Assembly: GCA_019648995.1 (NCBI GenBank)
Contig: BLXT01003538.1
Coordinates: 849,653-878,644 of the forward strand
Origin: Plakobranchus ocellatus
Taxonomy: Eukaryota; Mollusca; Gastropoda; Plakobranchidae
DNA length: 28,992 nucleotides
Direction: 5' to 3'
Below, in pieces: positions 19,457 to 28,992 of this stretch (positions are counted from its first letter, which is position 1; each line of letters starts with the position of its first letter). A model generated the notes under the pieces. That model saw nothing but the letters and a program-made list of their open reading frames with translations, searched no databases and was not told the origin of the DNA. Made by a program: the position numbers and the translations under genes.

Positions 19457-22400
19457 ATAACTTTTTTAAATATAAACTAACAACAAAAACCAGAAGCCAC
19501 AATGTTACATAGACCTAAATGAAATGAAACTCAAATAGATTTACTTTTCCAGTAATTAATCATCTAAAAAAAAAAAAGCTCACGATTTTGTTTCTTCCTT
19601 TCTGTGTGAATGCATTGGTCAGATTGGTCAGATTACTTATTTATTTATTTTGCAGATTTTTAGGTCTTGAATTAAGGCATTTTTGCAGCCTCTTTCTCCA
19701 CGTCTTCCTCCATATCTCTAATTTTATGGAATAAATTGGGGAAAAAGTCAATTTTAAATGAAGAAAATATTTTTTTCTGAGGGATTTTTATATTAACAAC
19801 AAAAGTATGATCTAATTTATTTACATGTACATTTTAATTCAGTCAGAGTCAATAAATCACATTTCTAAACCTGCGGTCAGTACTAGAAACAAAAAATCAT
19901 TGTAGAGTAATAATTGTTAGAGAGAAAACAGACTATACTTGGCAAATAGATACATCTTTACAATCTTACAAAATGACAGACAAAGGCTGCGACCATGTCA
20001 CAAAGAATTTTTTTAAAAATTGATACATTGATAAATTGAAAGTATGATACATGAGTCGTACTGGTTTTTGTTGTCGTTTAATCATATCCTAAAGTCATTG
20101 TTCTTTGCTGGTTCTCCTTTTAAAGTAGGATTGGAAGAAAAAAACGCTCATAATTGATTCTTTTTTCATCAAAATTGCATAGTTAGTAACAATGCTTCAA
20201 AGATATATCTATAATACTTTAACAAGAACGTTATCAATTTTTTTTACAGGAAAGCTGGAATCCGTGCGTGACCTGGATAGTAGGTCGGCAGGCTGAAGAT
20301 TCCAAACATATCGAGGCTCTGAATGTCATTGTTCAAGCTGGGACTCGCAAGCTTTTCTCTGTGGTCACCAAGGAGCTGCTTCTTGCTGATGTGAATTTTT
20401 TGATCATGTTTAAAACTTTGATTGTTGAATTATAACTGTACGATACCTACAAAATAAGAAAATAAGAACAATTTTGACCTCCCCCCCCAAAAAAAAAAAA
20501 AAATCCAATGGACTATGGTTATTGTTGTCTTTGGTGAGGTTAAAGAGTAACATCAATTTTATCAATTTATCCATACATATATACTTATCCATTCCTATAT
20601 TCCTTTTTTCTTTACAATAAAGAGACAGCTTAAGATGATCCAGAAGTATAAGTTCTATATAAAAAAATATTGATTTAATTGCAAATTTGACCCAGGTGAG
20701 TCCTGGTGTTAATAGATAAAGAAAAAACCCCTTAATTATCTGATCTAAAACCAGGCAAAGTCATGAGACCGAGCCTCAACTTGATAGATTTGGGTGGACC
20801 CATGACAAAAAACAGCTAAAATGTGTCAATTTTAGACAGATAATTCCTGAGAATTGCTAGGGTCTTTGTGTGATATTTAAAAACAAATTGATTTGAGGTA
20901 CTTATATCTAGTGAGGATGCTGTGCAACTTTGATATATTTTTTTTCCCTAGAGCTTCTATAATTTGCAAACTATGAATTGAGGAAAATATAGTTTGTTGT
21001 TTTTGGCAAACTTAAAATCTGTGAACTAACTAAAGAAAGTTGCATTTTGACATACAAATTTTCAGTTCATAAAAATGGAGTAGTACCTTGAAAATCTCAT
21101 TATCAAGATAACTTTAATAACAAATACAAATGTGCTATATTCCACTATATTTTTCCTCCTCTTCACTTTTATCTGAATATTTTCGCTTCTCAATTTTATT
21201 TTGGAACATTTTAAGCATAACTTAATTCTTGTGCCTTTTTTTAATAGGTGCGGGAACTTGGTAACCCCAAAAACAAAAAGGCAAAAGAGATTCCCGCCAA
21301 CTCTGAAGTATGTGAAGCTTGCAAGCCGTACGTTGATAGTGGCGAGGCCATCCCCGTTCCGCTCCTGGCCAAGCTCATCAAGTGGAAGTTAATGGCTATC
21401 AAAACAGCTGATCTGAAGCGCCGAGAAGTTGAAGCAAAGGTATGTAATACTCACGTGAAGTGATTGGCAGATTGCACTGTGGCTGTCCTGAAGTCACATG
21501 AAATGCTGTACTTTCAGTTTTACTTTTGAAATCTCAACATCACTTTTCATGACACTTGATATAAAATATTTTTTTTTGTACATAGTATTGTCTCACAAAG
21601 TTACATTCTTGTTGACTAGGCTTTACTGATGTATTTGGTGATGAATTTACAGGACTTTCAAACAATTACATTACTAAAATAAGTTGTCCCCCCTCCTGCC
21701 AAAAACCTTCTAAAAAAAAGTATGGTTTTTTAAATCATTAGAAAAGAAAATATTTTAATAAAGTATTCTATGTCTTGTCAAAAGTAAAATTCAGCATATT
21801 TGCCAAATTGATGCACTTGAATATTGATCTAATAACTCCTTATAGGACAATGGCAGAAAATGTCACCTTAACCTATGAATGCAGTACTGGACACCCTCAC
21901 TATCTAGGGAATGTGCTGTATCAATATTTGCGAAATAAATTAGATAAAACAAAAGAAATCAAAATATTCCATTTGCCCTGGGTCTGAAGGGGATATATTT
22001 TTATGAATTTTCTTTCCACCTAAGCACTTGAAAGTGAAAAATTTAGTGCCAAAAAATAAAATCACTGATTCTATAGCTAATTTGCAACAACAAAAAAAGA
22101 ATTTAATAGAAAGAAGAGGAAAAAAAACTAACTGTTTAAGAATTTAGCTCTTTGACTTGTCACCAAGTGCAGAGAGCAAGATTGTTATAACTGAACCAAT
22201 CGTATATTTTTTCTTTTCCGTTAATCTTTAATCCTCAATATGATGGATAAAACTTTTCTGAGACAAAGTTTGTGGACATTCACCAGAACTGGATTTATGC
22301 CAGCTCTGTAAAGGTTAAAATATATCTTTCTAATTAAATTTTCAAAATAGATCTTTGAAAAACTGGGTTTTTTGTTGGGGTTTTTCTTTTCACTCAGATG

Positions 22401-22926
22401 TTTTGTTTTTTTTTTTTGGCTACTCACCATTTTTTGCTCTCTGAGTTGCACTAAAGATTGGTTGTGCATTGATGTGAATTTAAAAATAATTTTAAAATAC
22501 CTTTTTTTTTTGGTTGTCATCAATTTGACATTTCACGTATGTATACATCCAAACTCATATTTCATATACTGAAGGCTATAAAATCGAAGGTAAGAAGCTC
22601 CCAATTTTTAGATTTTTTTTTCACGCATGATCAATTATCCAACCCAATTATCTTTTTCCTTCTTCCTTCAGCCTGTGATGCTCCCTTTCATATAAAACCA
22701 TGGTTTTTAACAGCTTTACTCTCTTTCAAGAGGCTTCAAAATCAAATGAAATAATCATATATCACCCTGTATATTATGTCCTTGTACAAACTATTTCTCC
22801 TGCACATAACAAATGGTTAGGCCTTTTAAATATTTTACAAAAGTATTTCAATGAATTTTTCCTTCTGTAACCAAGGCGCAAAAAGTTCCTCATAGCACTT
22901 TCAAGGGGTTAGGGGAAGTAGAAGAG

Positions 22927-22982
<56 letters not shown>

Positions 22983-23201
22983 GAGAGAGAGAGAGAGACA
23001 GATAGACAGACAAAGAGACAGGTAGACAGACAAAGAGACAGATAGACAGAGAGAGAGAGAAAAAGAGAGAGACAGACAGAGACAGAGGGAGGGGGAAAGA
23101 GAGAGAGATAGAGAGAGAAAGAGACAGATAGACAGACAAAGAGACAAACAGATATAAAAAGAGACAGAGGGAGGGGGAGAGTGAGAGATAGATAGATAGA
23201 T

Positions 23202-23272
<71 letters not shown>

Positions 23273-26200
23273 CATATTCTTTAAGACCTTCCCTATACAA
23301 CTTCCTAACCATCAAAAATTTAACATCGTATATGCATAGTTATCATTGCATGCATGAGACTTGTCATGTTTTGTCTCTATTATAATTCATATTGTTTAAC
23401 TTGTGCAAAAAGAATTTTTTCCAATTAAATTACTGATTTATTGCCTTTTAACACTTTAATAAGCATTATCATTATTCATTGCATCTCTTTTTCACTTACT
23501 CATTATTTTTTTATATTCAAAATAAGCCATTACATTAAAGTTTTCTTTGTTGTGTTGTGCATTTAAAATCAATTCATTGAAAAAAAAAAGTGAATAGGTG
23601 TTGTAAATAAATAAATAATTACTGTGGCAAAGTTAAGAAAAAAAAAAACCACACCATCTCATAAGGTTGGTAAAAAACAAGAAGATAGGGGAATGAGTGA
23701 TGATATGAAGACAATTTTTAATATATGACATTACTGTGCATGCATAGCTTTTTGAAAAATAAACTTTAAAAATACTTTTTTGCTGTACTGTTATAAAAAC
23801 TGGGCAGAGTTGCAAAGAAAACCAGTGATATAAAGATAAATAACAACACAAATTTGAATCATAACATCTTACTTTTAACCTATTTTAGGGTTCAGTTGAG
23901 GTAAGTCATATGACCGTCAATTCTCATTGTTGTTTTAGTTATTTTTATTTTGTTTCCATTGCTTAAAAAAAAACCGTCATTTTATTTTGGTGTTATGAAA
24001 AGTTTCCCTGCTTATTAAAGGATGGATATGTTTGTTTATTTCTGACATAACCAATTCAATAATTTTACTTGTAAACTATATTTGACTCCTTGTAGTTAAT
24101 ATTGCACACACTTTCAACTTGAGAGAGCTTCAGTTAAACCTGATAAAACACGTATTACAAATTAAAAACAGAAACTATGTCTTAAAGCTCTAGTGTATAA
24201 CTTATGACTCATAATTTACAACAACCAAGGTGATTATGAAATATTCTACTTAATTATATGTCTCTAGATCAGTCCTGATTAGTCGTATATCACATAAAAC
24301 ACGTATTTGAGAAAGGGATTCTTGACTATTTTTTCCTACTTTTAAATGCTTTTTTCTTTTTAAAAAACACTTTGAACAACGTTTGAAGAATTAACATTTT
24401 TTTCCTCCCTATCTATTTGTGATCATTAAAAAACTGTTAGTATGAAATTTCAGGCCGAATCAATAATTTCACTGTTCAAAATGTGGATGTGACTTATTTG
24501 GACTTCTCTTGAGATATTATGAACCCATGAATGTGGCTTTTTCATATATTTTTTTTCAAGAAAATTTCTTATAGATTCTTTGTTTTGTTTCATATTTAAG
24601 CTGACAAACGGTTAAAGAAAAAATAATTGGTTTTTTCTTCTGTGTAGACTAGAATTTTACAAGTTTACTTTTTTTTTTATTTTCCAAAATGATTTTTGAA
24701 ACACAGTGGGGAATATTTTTATTGTTTACTTTTTCTCTGCTTCAGGATTTTACTTGAAGTATGTTTATCCACAATTATCGAATTACTTTCTATGTTTTTC
24801 AACACACTGCACTGATCATGCACAAACATAATTTATTCTCCTGGATGGGTTTTTTGTTTGTTTTTGAAACCGGCAAATTCATCTGAAATCTTAAGAGTAT
24901 TTTAAGCCTATTCTCTTACCATGCATGTTCTATTGATAATTTTTGAGTATTCCTTTTTATTTCTTAATCTTGTCTGGGTGATTCTGGACACTACTTCAGG
25001 AGGTAACATGAATCTTTTAAATCTGAGCTTTTCTGTTCTCTGCATTTGTTTATTTTACAACTATTTGTTAGAAATATTTTTCTTTAATGTTTTCATTTGC
25101 AGTTCCATGGCTTGTTTTATGGGAGGCAAAAAGGCATACAGTACTTTATAAGCTGACCTGAAATTCGGGTTCTTTAATTCTTTTAGATTGATGATGAATA
25201 GTAAAATAACAATAATGATTATAAAAAAATGATAATCATAATGAAATATAATAATAAAAAATTTATTACTAGATTTTTGAACTAAATTGGTTTTGTTCAA
25301 GTGAAATATTGATACTAGAAGACAACATGTTAGTTTTGCAAAACATCCAGATTAAATAATCAAACTTATGTCAAACTGGCATTATAGCAGTCTTTGCGAT
25401 GTTTCTTACCATATTTGATGTGAGTATTGTTTATACATATTGCTGTACCTGATCAAGGCTTAGGGCCATGACTTTGTTGTGTCTAACGGTTTTGAAGAGC
25501 TGGCACATTTTGCTACTTCATTCAGATCTACTGTAATAATTTGATCTTTGCCATCATTGATACTATTTTTATTATTTAATTGCCTCTCTGATGTTACATA
25601 TTATTAATTACATTTTTTGTGTTCGTATTTAGATAGTATTGTTATTTATTTCGATTTTCTTTTAATCCTATTTTTTTTATTGCACTAATTAAGTCAATAT
25701 ATTCGATTCCAATCAAATCTTTTGGTAAAAAAGATTAAAAGAATTTCTTATTAGGTAAGGTTTTTTTAAGACTCTTTGTTGTATGGTGTTTATATTTTTA
25801 TATATAATATGTGCGAATGTTGAGCCATTTCTTTTTTCATTTTTTAATAATGCAGTCTCGGATTCACATTTCATGAATTCCAACTGTATCAAGTCATTAG
25901 ATAATAATTTATAAATGATTTACTCCTTGCACAGGTTTCTTACAACGTCAAAAAGAAAACAAATATTTTAATGTAAGAAAATGTGGGGGAAAAACTGCTT
26001 TCTTAGGCTGCTAAAAATGAGATACAAACTTATTCACTTTTCAACAAACCTCCTAGATCTATGTCTTCTTCAACTTAACTTCAATATTTTTCGATTGAGA
26101 TGCTGATCTATTCAATGTTTAACTTATTCGTAAGTGCCTTTTTTTGTCTAACATAATGTTCAAACATGTAACTAAAAACAATATATTTAAATGAAGCCTT

Positions 26201-28733
26201 CATCACGTATCTTTGGCTTTCTTTTAACTCAGGCCGCTGCAGAAAAGAAGAAAGGAGCCAAAGATGCAAAAGATGCCACCAAAGAGAGAGCCAAATCGCC
26301 GAAAAAGGGAGGGAAGAAGACACCAGAGCCCCAGACCGCTAAGGACGGCAGCAAACTTAGGAAGCGTGGAGAGGAGGACAGTGATAATAAATACATTGGT
26401 GACTTGCAAAACTTTCTTTATTAGATACTTGGGATGGGGCAGATATAAGTCATTTCTGAAAAATATCAGAGGTAATTGTGACTAAAAAAGTGCTTTTGGT
26501 AATAGCATCCATTCAGATTGAAAAAAAAAAGCTACATTTTACTAAAAATGTTTGAAAGAAAAATAACACAAAAACAAAAAAGGAACCAAGAAAAAATATG
26601 CACCCAGGAATAAAACAACCGTGAAATGTTTTGTGATCAATAGATACAGAGAAAAAAAAACTTAAAATTTCTTTTAAAAATTTCTCTAATTTTGACAAAA
26701 CTGGCTTTGGTTTTTTTGCACAACAAAATAATGTATTATGGTTTAGACTGCCCAGGCCTAAAGCTCTCCCAGATCTCCTCTCTGATTCTCAATGCTATTC
26801 TTTGTTTTCCCTTGCCGCTTCAGATGATGAGCCAGAGGATGGGAGTGACCACTACATTCTAATCACTGGCTTCCATGACCCTCGCTTGTTCCAGTTCTTG
26901 GAGGAGATCAAGGTCTCTGTGGACAGTGTCATTGGGGTCAGTTCACAAGACTACATGCCCCTCAAGCGACCTGTGCAGGAGGGTGAGCCTCCAGGTAAAA
27001 ATAAGCGCTGCATCTGGACACAATGAGTCCTTGTGTGAGAAACATAAGGGACGAGAATCTAATTTTAAAAAAATTTACATACTCAGGCTAACAAGAATTG
27101 CTTCACAAAGTTAAACTTTGCTCAAGCAACTTAGCCATTTTATTAGTGATTTTTTTCTTGGAATTTTGAGAAAATCACCAACGACTATGCATTAGAGGAA
27201 AAGGTTTGGTCTTAATGCTTTTTGATATGTCTGTTCCAGACAAAACACCTTCAGAAGAAGATCTTTATCAAGAATGGCCTCCCTCGGTGGGCACCTAGTG
27301 GTTTTCCCATCATACCCAGAGGGTCGAAACAAAAACGTTTAAACCAAATTGATTTTGAATCCTCAAGTTGTTTTTTTTTTCATATCATTACCCTGGTCAA
27401 GCCAAAGTAAACTTTGTCTAAGTCAAAAAGATTTCTACTGTCTTGGAATTTTGCTTTATGTGCTTTATTGCATATCTAGATTTCTATGCTCATGTTAGAG
27501 AGTGTAAAGCAACTCAAAATACAAGAAACTGTGTTTCAAACACATATTCTTTCACTAACTATTACTGCAAATATGGCCTAAGTCAGATTTAGGCCAAAAA
27601 AAAATTACACACATCACATCACTCTTCTATCCATTGTAGATCATTTATTAAAAATGTTGAATGCTGTTAAATTCAACATTTCCAATGTGGCTTACAGTTA
27701 ACATAGATATTGGTCATCAAGATTCTAGTAATATTATCTCAAAAGTGCAAAAAAAAAAAAAATAAAGTCATAAGCCACATTGCCTATACCATCTCAGAGT
27801 AAATCATTTTTGAGATGTGGCTGATGTAAATTGTATTTTTGTAAAGTTAATTTGGCAATGATGAGAATCTGCATGCTATTCGTAGTCCAAGCATACAGAG
27901 GGCTACAAAAATACATGATTAAAAAAAAAAAATTAACAAGAAAAGAATTGACCTATCTCAAATTGTCTCTCAAAACAAATACTATTGGTTTTCAACTCGT
28001 TAAGATTGCTCTCAAAACATATGCATTGAATAATCCTCTTTGGATGAACTTTGATCAATGAAACTTATGCTTAAAGGGAAGATTTTTTTTTTGTCCAGCC
28101 AACCATTCAGTTACTATGTTTAAAATAGACCAAAGTAAAAATAATCATAATTATCTGGTCTCAGTAGGGCTTTTATCTCAAGAAAATTCCAGGGCAATGT
28201 TCTGAAAAAAGTCCCTGTGAATTACAAGTTCCTAAAGAAGTGTGTTCAGAAAATAAACATTTTAACTACGATGATATCATTCCTTAGACAGTTTGCAAAA
28301 ACACATGCCCATAAACTGTTTGCATTCCCAACAAACAGAAACGCAGTATTCATTGAATCCAGAATAAAGCCGCAATCATTTCTGAGTTTTGATGGATTAG
28401 GGTTGATTGCATTGACTGAATCAAGAATCAAGTTGCAGCTACCTTTGATATTGGATAATATTGTTGATAGAAACTGTTCAATCGTTTTGACCAAATGCAA
28501 GGGCATGCTCTTACTATATGGTTTCATTTTTCTCTCCCCTTCATCTAGCGGAGCCAACTGAAGAGGATAAGAAATATGAAGAACTTCAGAAAGAACTTCG
28601 TGTATTCTGGACTGATTTACTCCCACTTTTACAACGCCTGCCAGATGCATCAAGCCTGCATGATATTGCGCGTCTTGACTACGAAGTCAAGGCCCTTATG
28701 GTGCCAACCGATCCTTTGGATGCAGAAATGAAG
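18767..28733 (+). CDS. SPAG17: SPAG17 (PF6 homologue), N-terminal part, spliced, runs past the right edge
   Basis: SPAG17 is a very large scaffold (human about 2,220 residues) of the C1a projection on the central pair of motile 9+2 axonemes. Exons 18767-18868, 20250-20390, 21248-21439, (23889-23900), 26233-26398, 26824-26994 and 28549-28733 join without frame breaks to 323 codons, or 319 without the 12-nt exon. Matches to the vertebrate N-terminus include RKLFSVV (exon 2), the SGEAIPVPLLAKLIKWKL block ending RREVEAK (exon 3), a Lys-rich linker ending KLRKRGEEDSDNKYI (exon 4), DDEPEDGSDHYILITGFHDP (exon 5) and FWTDLLPLL with HDIARLDYEVKA (exon 6). The Lys-rich linker corresponds to a similar linker in mammals. 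The remaining exons should lie beyond 28992 on the same strand. Identity is firm; the exact ends of exon 2 and the microexon are less so. Confidence 0.9.
18869..20249 (+). other. SPAG17 intron 1
   Basis: 1,381 nt, no gene inside. It contains a (TTA)n microsatellite at 19384-19460 and otherwise ordinary AT-rich sequence. It ends in a T-rich tract and ACAG. Confidence 0.8.
19384..19460 (+). repeat. (TTA)n microsatellite
   Basis: An almost uninterrupted run of about 25 ATT/TTA triplets inside SPAG17 intron 1. Confidence 0.95.
20250..20390 (+). CDS. SPAG17: SPAG17 exon 2 (residues 35-81)
   Basis: The acceptor TTTTTTTTACAG| is strong. The 47 codons include ESWNPCVTWIVGRQ and AGTRKLFSVVTKELLLAD, matching the first conserved region of vertebrate SPAG17. 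The donor is placed at GAT|GTGAAT because it keeps phase 0 into exon 3, but it is weak, with T at the last exon base. Without splicing, the frame stops within 45 nt. Confidence 0.82.
20391..21247 (+). other. SPAG17 intron 2
   Basis: 857 nt of AT-rich sequence with no recognisable element. It begins at a weak donor and ends in a T-rich tract and AATAG. Confidence 0.75.
21248..21439 (+). CDS. SPAG17: SPAG17 exon 3 (residues 82-145)
   Basis: 64 codons in phase 0, starting VRELGNPKNKKAKE and ending LKRREVEAK before a strong donor, AAG|GTATGT. The SGEAIPVPLLAKLIKWKLMA region is the closest match to mammalian SPAG17 in the window. GC content is visibly higher than in the flanking introns. Confidence 0.92.
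22931..23270 (+). repeat. (GA)n compound purine tract with internal duplication
   Basis: Two long GA runs (about 22931-22995 and 23212-23270) flank purine-rich segments. The flanked part holds AGACAGATAGACAGACAAAG-type units and a segment beginning GACAGAGGGAGGGGG, repeated about 80 bp apart. The open frames on the opposite strand (Ser-Leu repeats) are artefacts of this composition. Confidence 0.95.
23889..23900 (+). CDS. SPAG17: Candidate 12-nt SPAG17 microexon (Gly-Ser-Val-Glu)
   Basis: GGTTCAGTTGAG is bounded by a pyrimidine-rich acceptor ending ATTTTAG (AG at 23887-23888) and a perfect donor, GAG|GTAAGT. It is exactly four codons in phase 0, so it can be included or skipped between exons 3 and 4 without a frameshift. 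It would add residues 146-149 at the start of the Lys-rich linker. There is no homology support at this length; the case rests on splice signals and phase alone. Confidence 0.4.
26233..26398 (+). CDS. SPAG17: SPAG17 exon 4 (Lys-rich linker)
   Basis: The acceptor TTAACTCAG| opens a reading of AAAEKKKGAKDAKDATKERA and then SPKKGGKKTPEPQ, a low-complexity basic linker, followed by the conserved KLRKRGEEDSDNKYI. It ends in ATTG|GTGACT with phase 1, and the split codon completes as Asp in exon 5, giving KYI-DDEPEDG as in vertebrates (RYIDDEPDDG). Confidence 0.9.
26399..26823 (+). other. SPAG17 intron between exons 4 and 5
   Basis: 425 nt, AT-rich with A-runs. It ends in a good pyrimidine tract, CTTGCCGCTTCAG. 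Confidence 0.85.
26824..26994 (+). CDS. SPAG17: SPAG17 exon 5
   Basis: 171 nt, entered and left in phase 1. It encodes DDEPEDGSDHYILITGFHDP, then RLFQFLEEIKVSVDSVIGV and SSQDYMPLKRPVQEGEPP, collinear with the vertebrate protein. The donor is CAG|GTAAAA at 26995. A second donor, AGG|GTGAGC at 26983, is also phase 1 and would remove four residues. Confidence 0.92.
26995..28548 (+). other. SPAG17 intron between exons 5 and 6
   Basis: 1,554 nt, AT-rich, no gene. A good-looking acceptor at 27238-27239 is followed by 19 open codons but no frame-compatible donor, so I treat it as a decoy. The true acceptor is the pyrimidine tract ending CATCTAG at 28548. Confidence 0.8.
28549..28733 (+). CDS. SPAG17: SPAG17 exon 6 (last exon in window)
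   Basis: 185 nt from phase 1 to phase 0. It encodes AEPTEEDKKYEELQKELRVF, then WTDLLPLLQRLPDASSLHDI and ARLDYEVKALMVPTDPLDAEMK, with the family pattern KELxxFWxxLxPxL and DxARLxYxVKA. The donor AAG|GTACGA begins an intron that continues past the window end (28734-28992 shows no further exon). Confidence 0.92.
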
Positions 28734-28992
28734 GTACGAGTGATATGGAATAATTATATCCTATTGTTTTGTCTTCAGCAATTTTGATTACAGCTATTTC
28801 AAACTGGAATTTTTTTGTGCTTTGCCTGAAAATTTTGTTGATCTTGTTCCTGCTAACTGTATGTGAAGTCAAATCATCTACAAACAAAAAAATGTTGGTT
28901 ATATTAGAAAGCATAGAGACAAATCTTACTTATATTGATAGTTGATTTTCTAGACCTTTTGCAAATCCTGTATGGTGACACTCATACCCAAA

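Larger units (their letters stand above)
21440..26232 (+). other. SPAG17 intron 3 (or introns 3 and 4 around a microexon)
   Basis: 4,793 nt between exons with clear homology. It contains a 340-bp purine tract at 22931-23270 and a candidate 12-nt exon at 23889-23900, and is otherwise AT-rich with scattered poly-T. Small open frames inside it are not supported as genes. Confidence 0.75.

Noticed and set aside
22890..23315. Minus-strand frames of 76-141 codons, Ser-Leu repeats
   Set aside because: They are artefacts of the GA microsatellite, open in several frames at once.
25094..25140. Strong acceptor (TTCATTTGCAG) in the long SPAG17 intron followed by open sequence
   Set aside because: No donor with compatible phase follows, and the encoded residues resemble nothing in SPAG17.
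27240..27286. Possible extra SPAG17 exon after a good acceptor (CTGTTCCAG), reading DKTPSEEDLYQEWPPS
   Set aside because: It enters in the right phase, but the only donor before the stop (TCG|GTGGGC) leaves phase 0, whereas the next exon needs phase 1. Exons 5 and 6 already join in frame without it.

Overview
The window is nuclear DNA of an animal. It is AT-rich, has GT-AG introns of 0.4-2.4 kb, many microsatellites, a tRNA-derived SINE, and a gene for a motile-cilium protein. Dense TCTAGATCTAGATC-type words, TAGGCCTA words and the general texture suggest a mollusc, perhaps a gastropod. That assignment is inference; nothing in the window fixes the species.

Two protein genes are supported, both on the + strand. 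(1) 8631-9743 is one uninterrupted 370-codon frame for mitochondrial trans-2-enoyl-CoA / enoyl-ACP reductase (MECR). It is complete and has a transit-peptide-like N-terminus, but it has no coding introns and carries Asp at the position of the family's catalytic Tyr. (2) 18767-28733 holds the first exons of SPAG17 (PF6 homologue, axonemal central-pair protein). Six clear exons and one candidate 12-nt microexon join in frame to 323 codons, and the gene runs off the right edge. Its promoter region holds NRF1-, RFX X-box- and YY1-like sites and three short upstream ORFs.

The rest is non-coding and largely built from a duplicated unit. Block A (1 to about 4700, before MECR) is collinear with blocks B (about 10195-11520) and C (about 11540-13690 plus 16125-17040, after MECR). 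All three have an AT-rich body and end in a pyrimidine tract; A and C also share a strongly conserved AATAAA region. B and C carry a SINE that is not evident in A, and C is split by about 2.4 kb of unrelated A-rich sequence. This fits duplication of a [MECR + downstream] unit and predicts another MECR copy just left of the window.

Layout: 1-4700 block A; 4700-7400 gene-free, with an assembly gap and an AGATCT-rich stretch; 7413-7640 SINE; 7640-8545 CAT-rich trinucleotide sequence; 8546-9980 MECR with flanks; 10195-17040 blocks B and C; 17040-18600 gene-free; 18600 to the end SPAG17. The two genes act in unrelated processes (mitochondrial fatty-acid synthesis and ciliary motility) and nothing suggests they are co-regulated.
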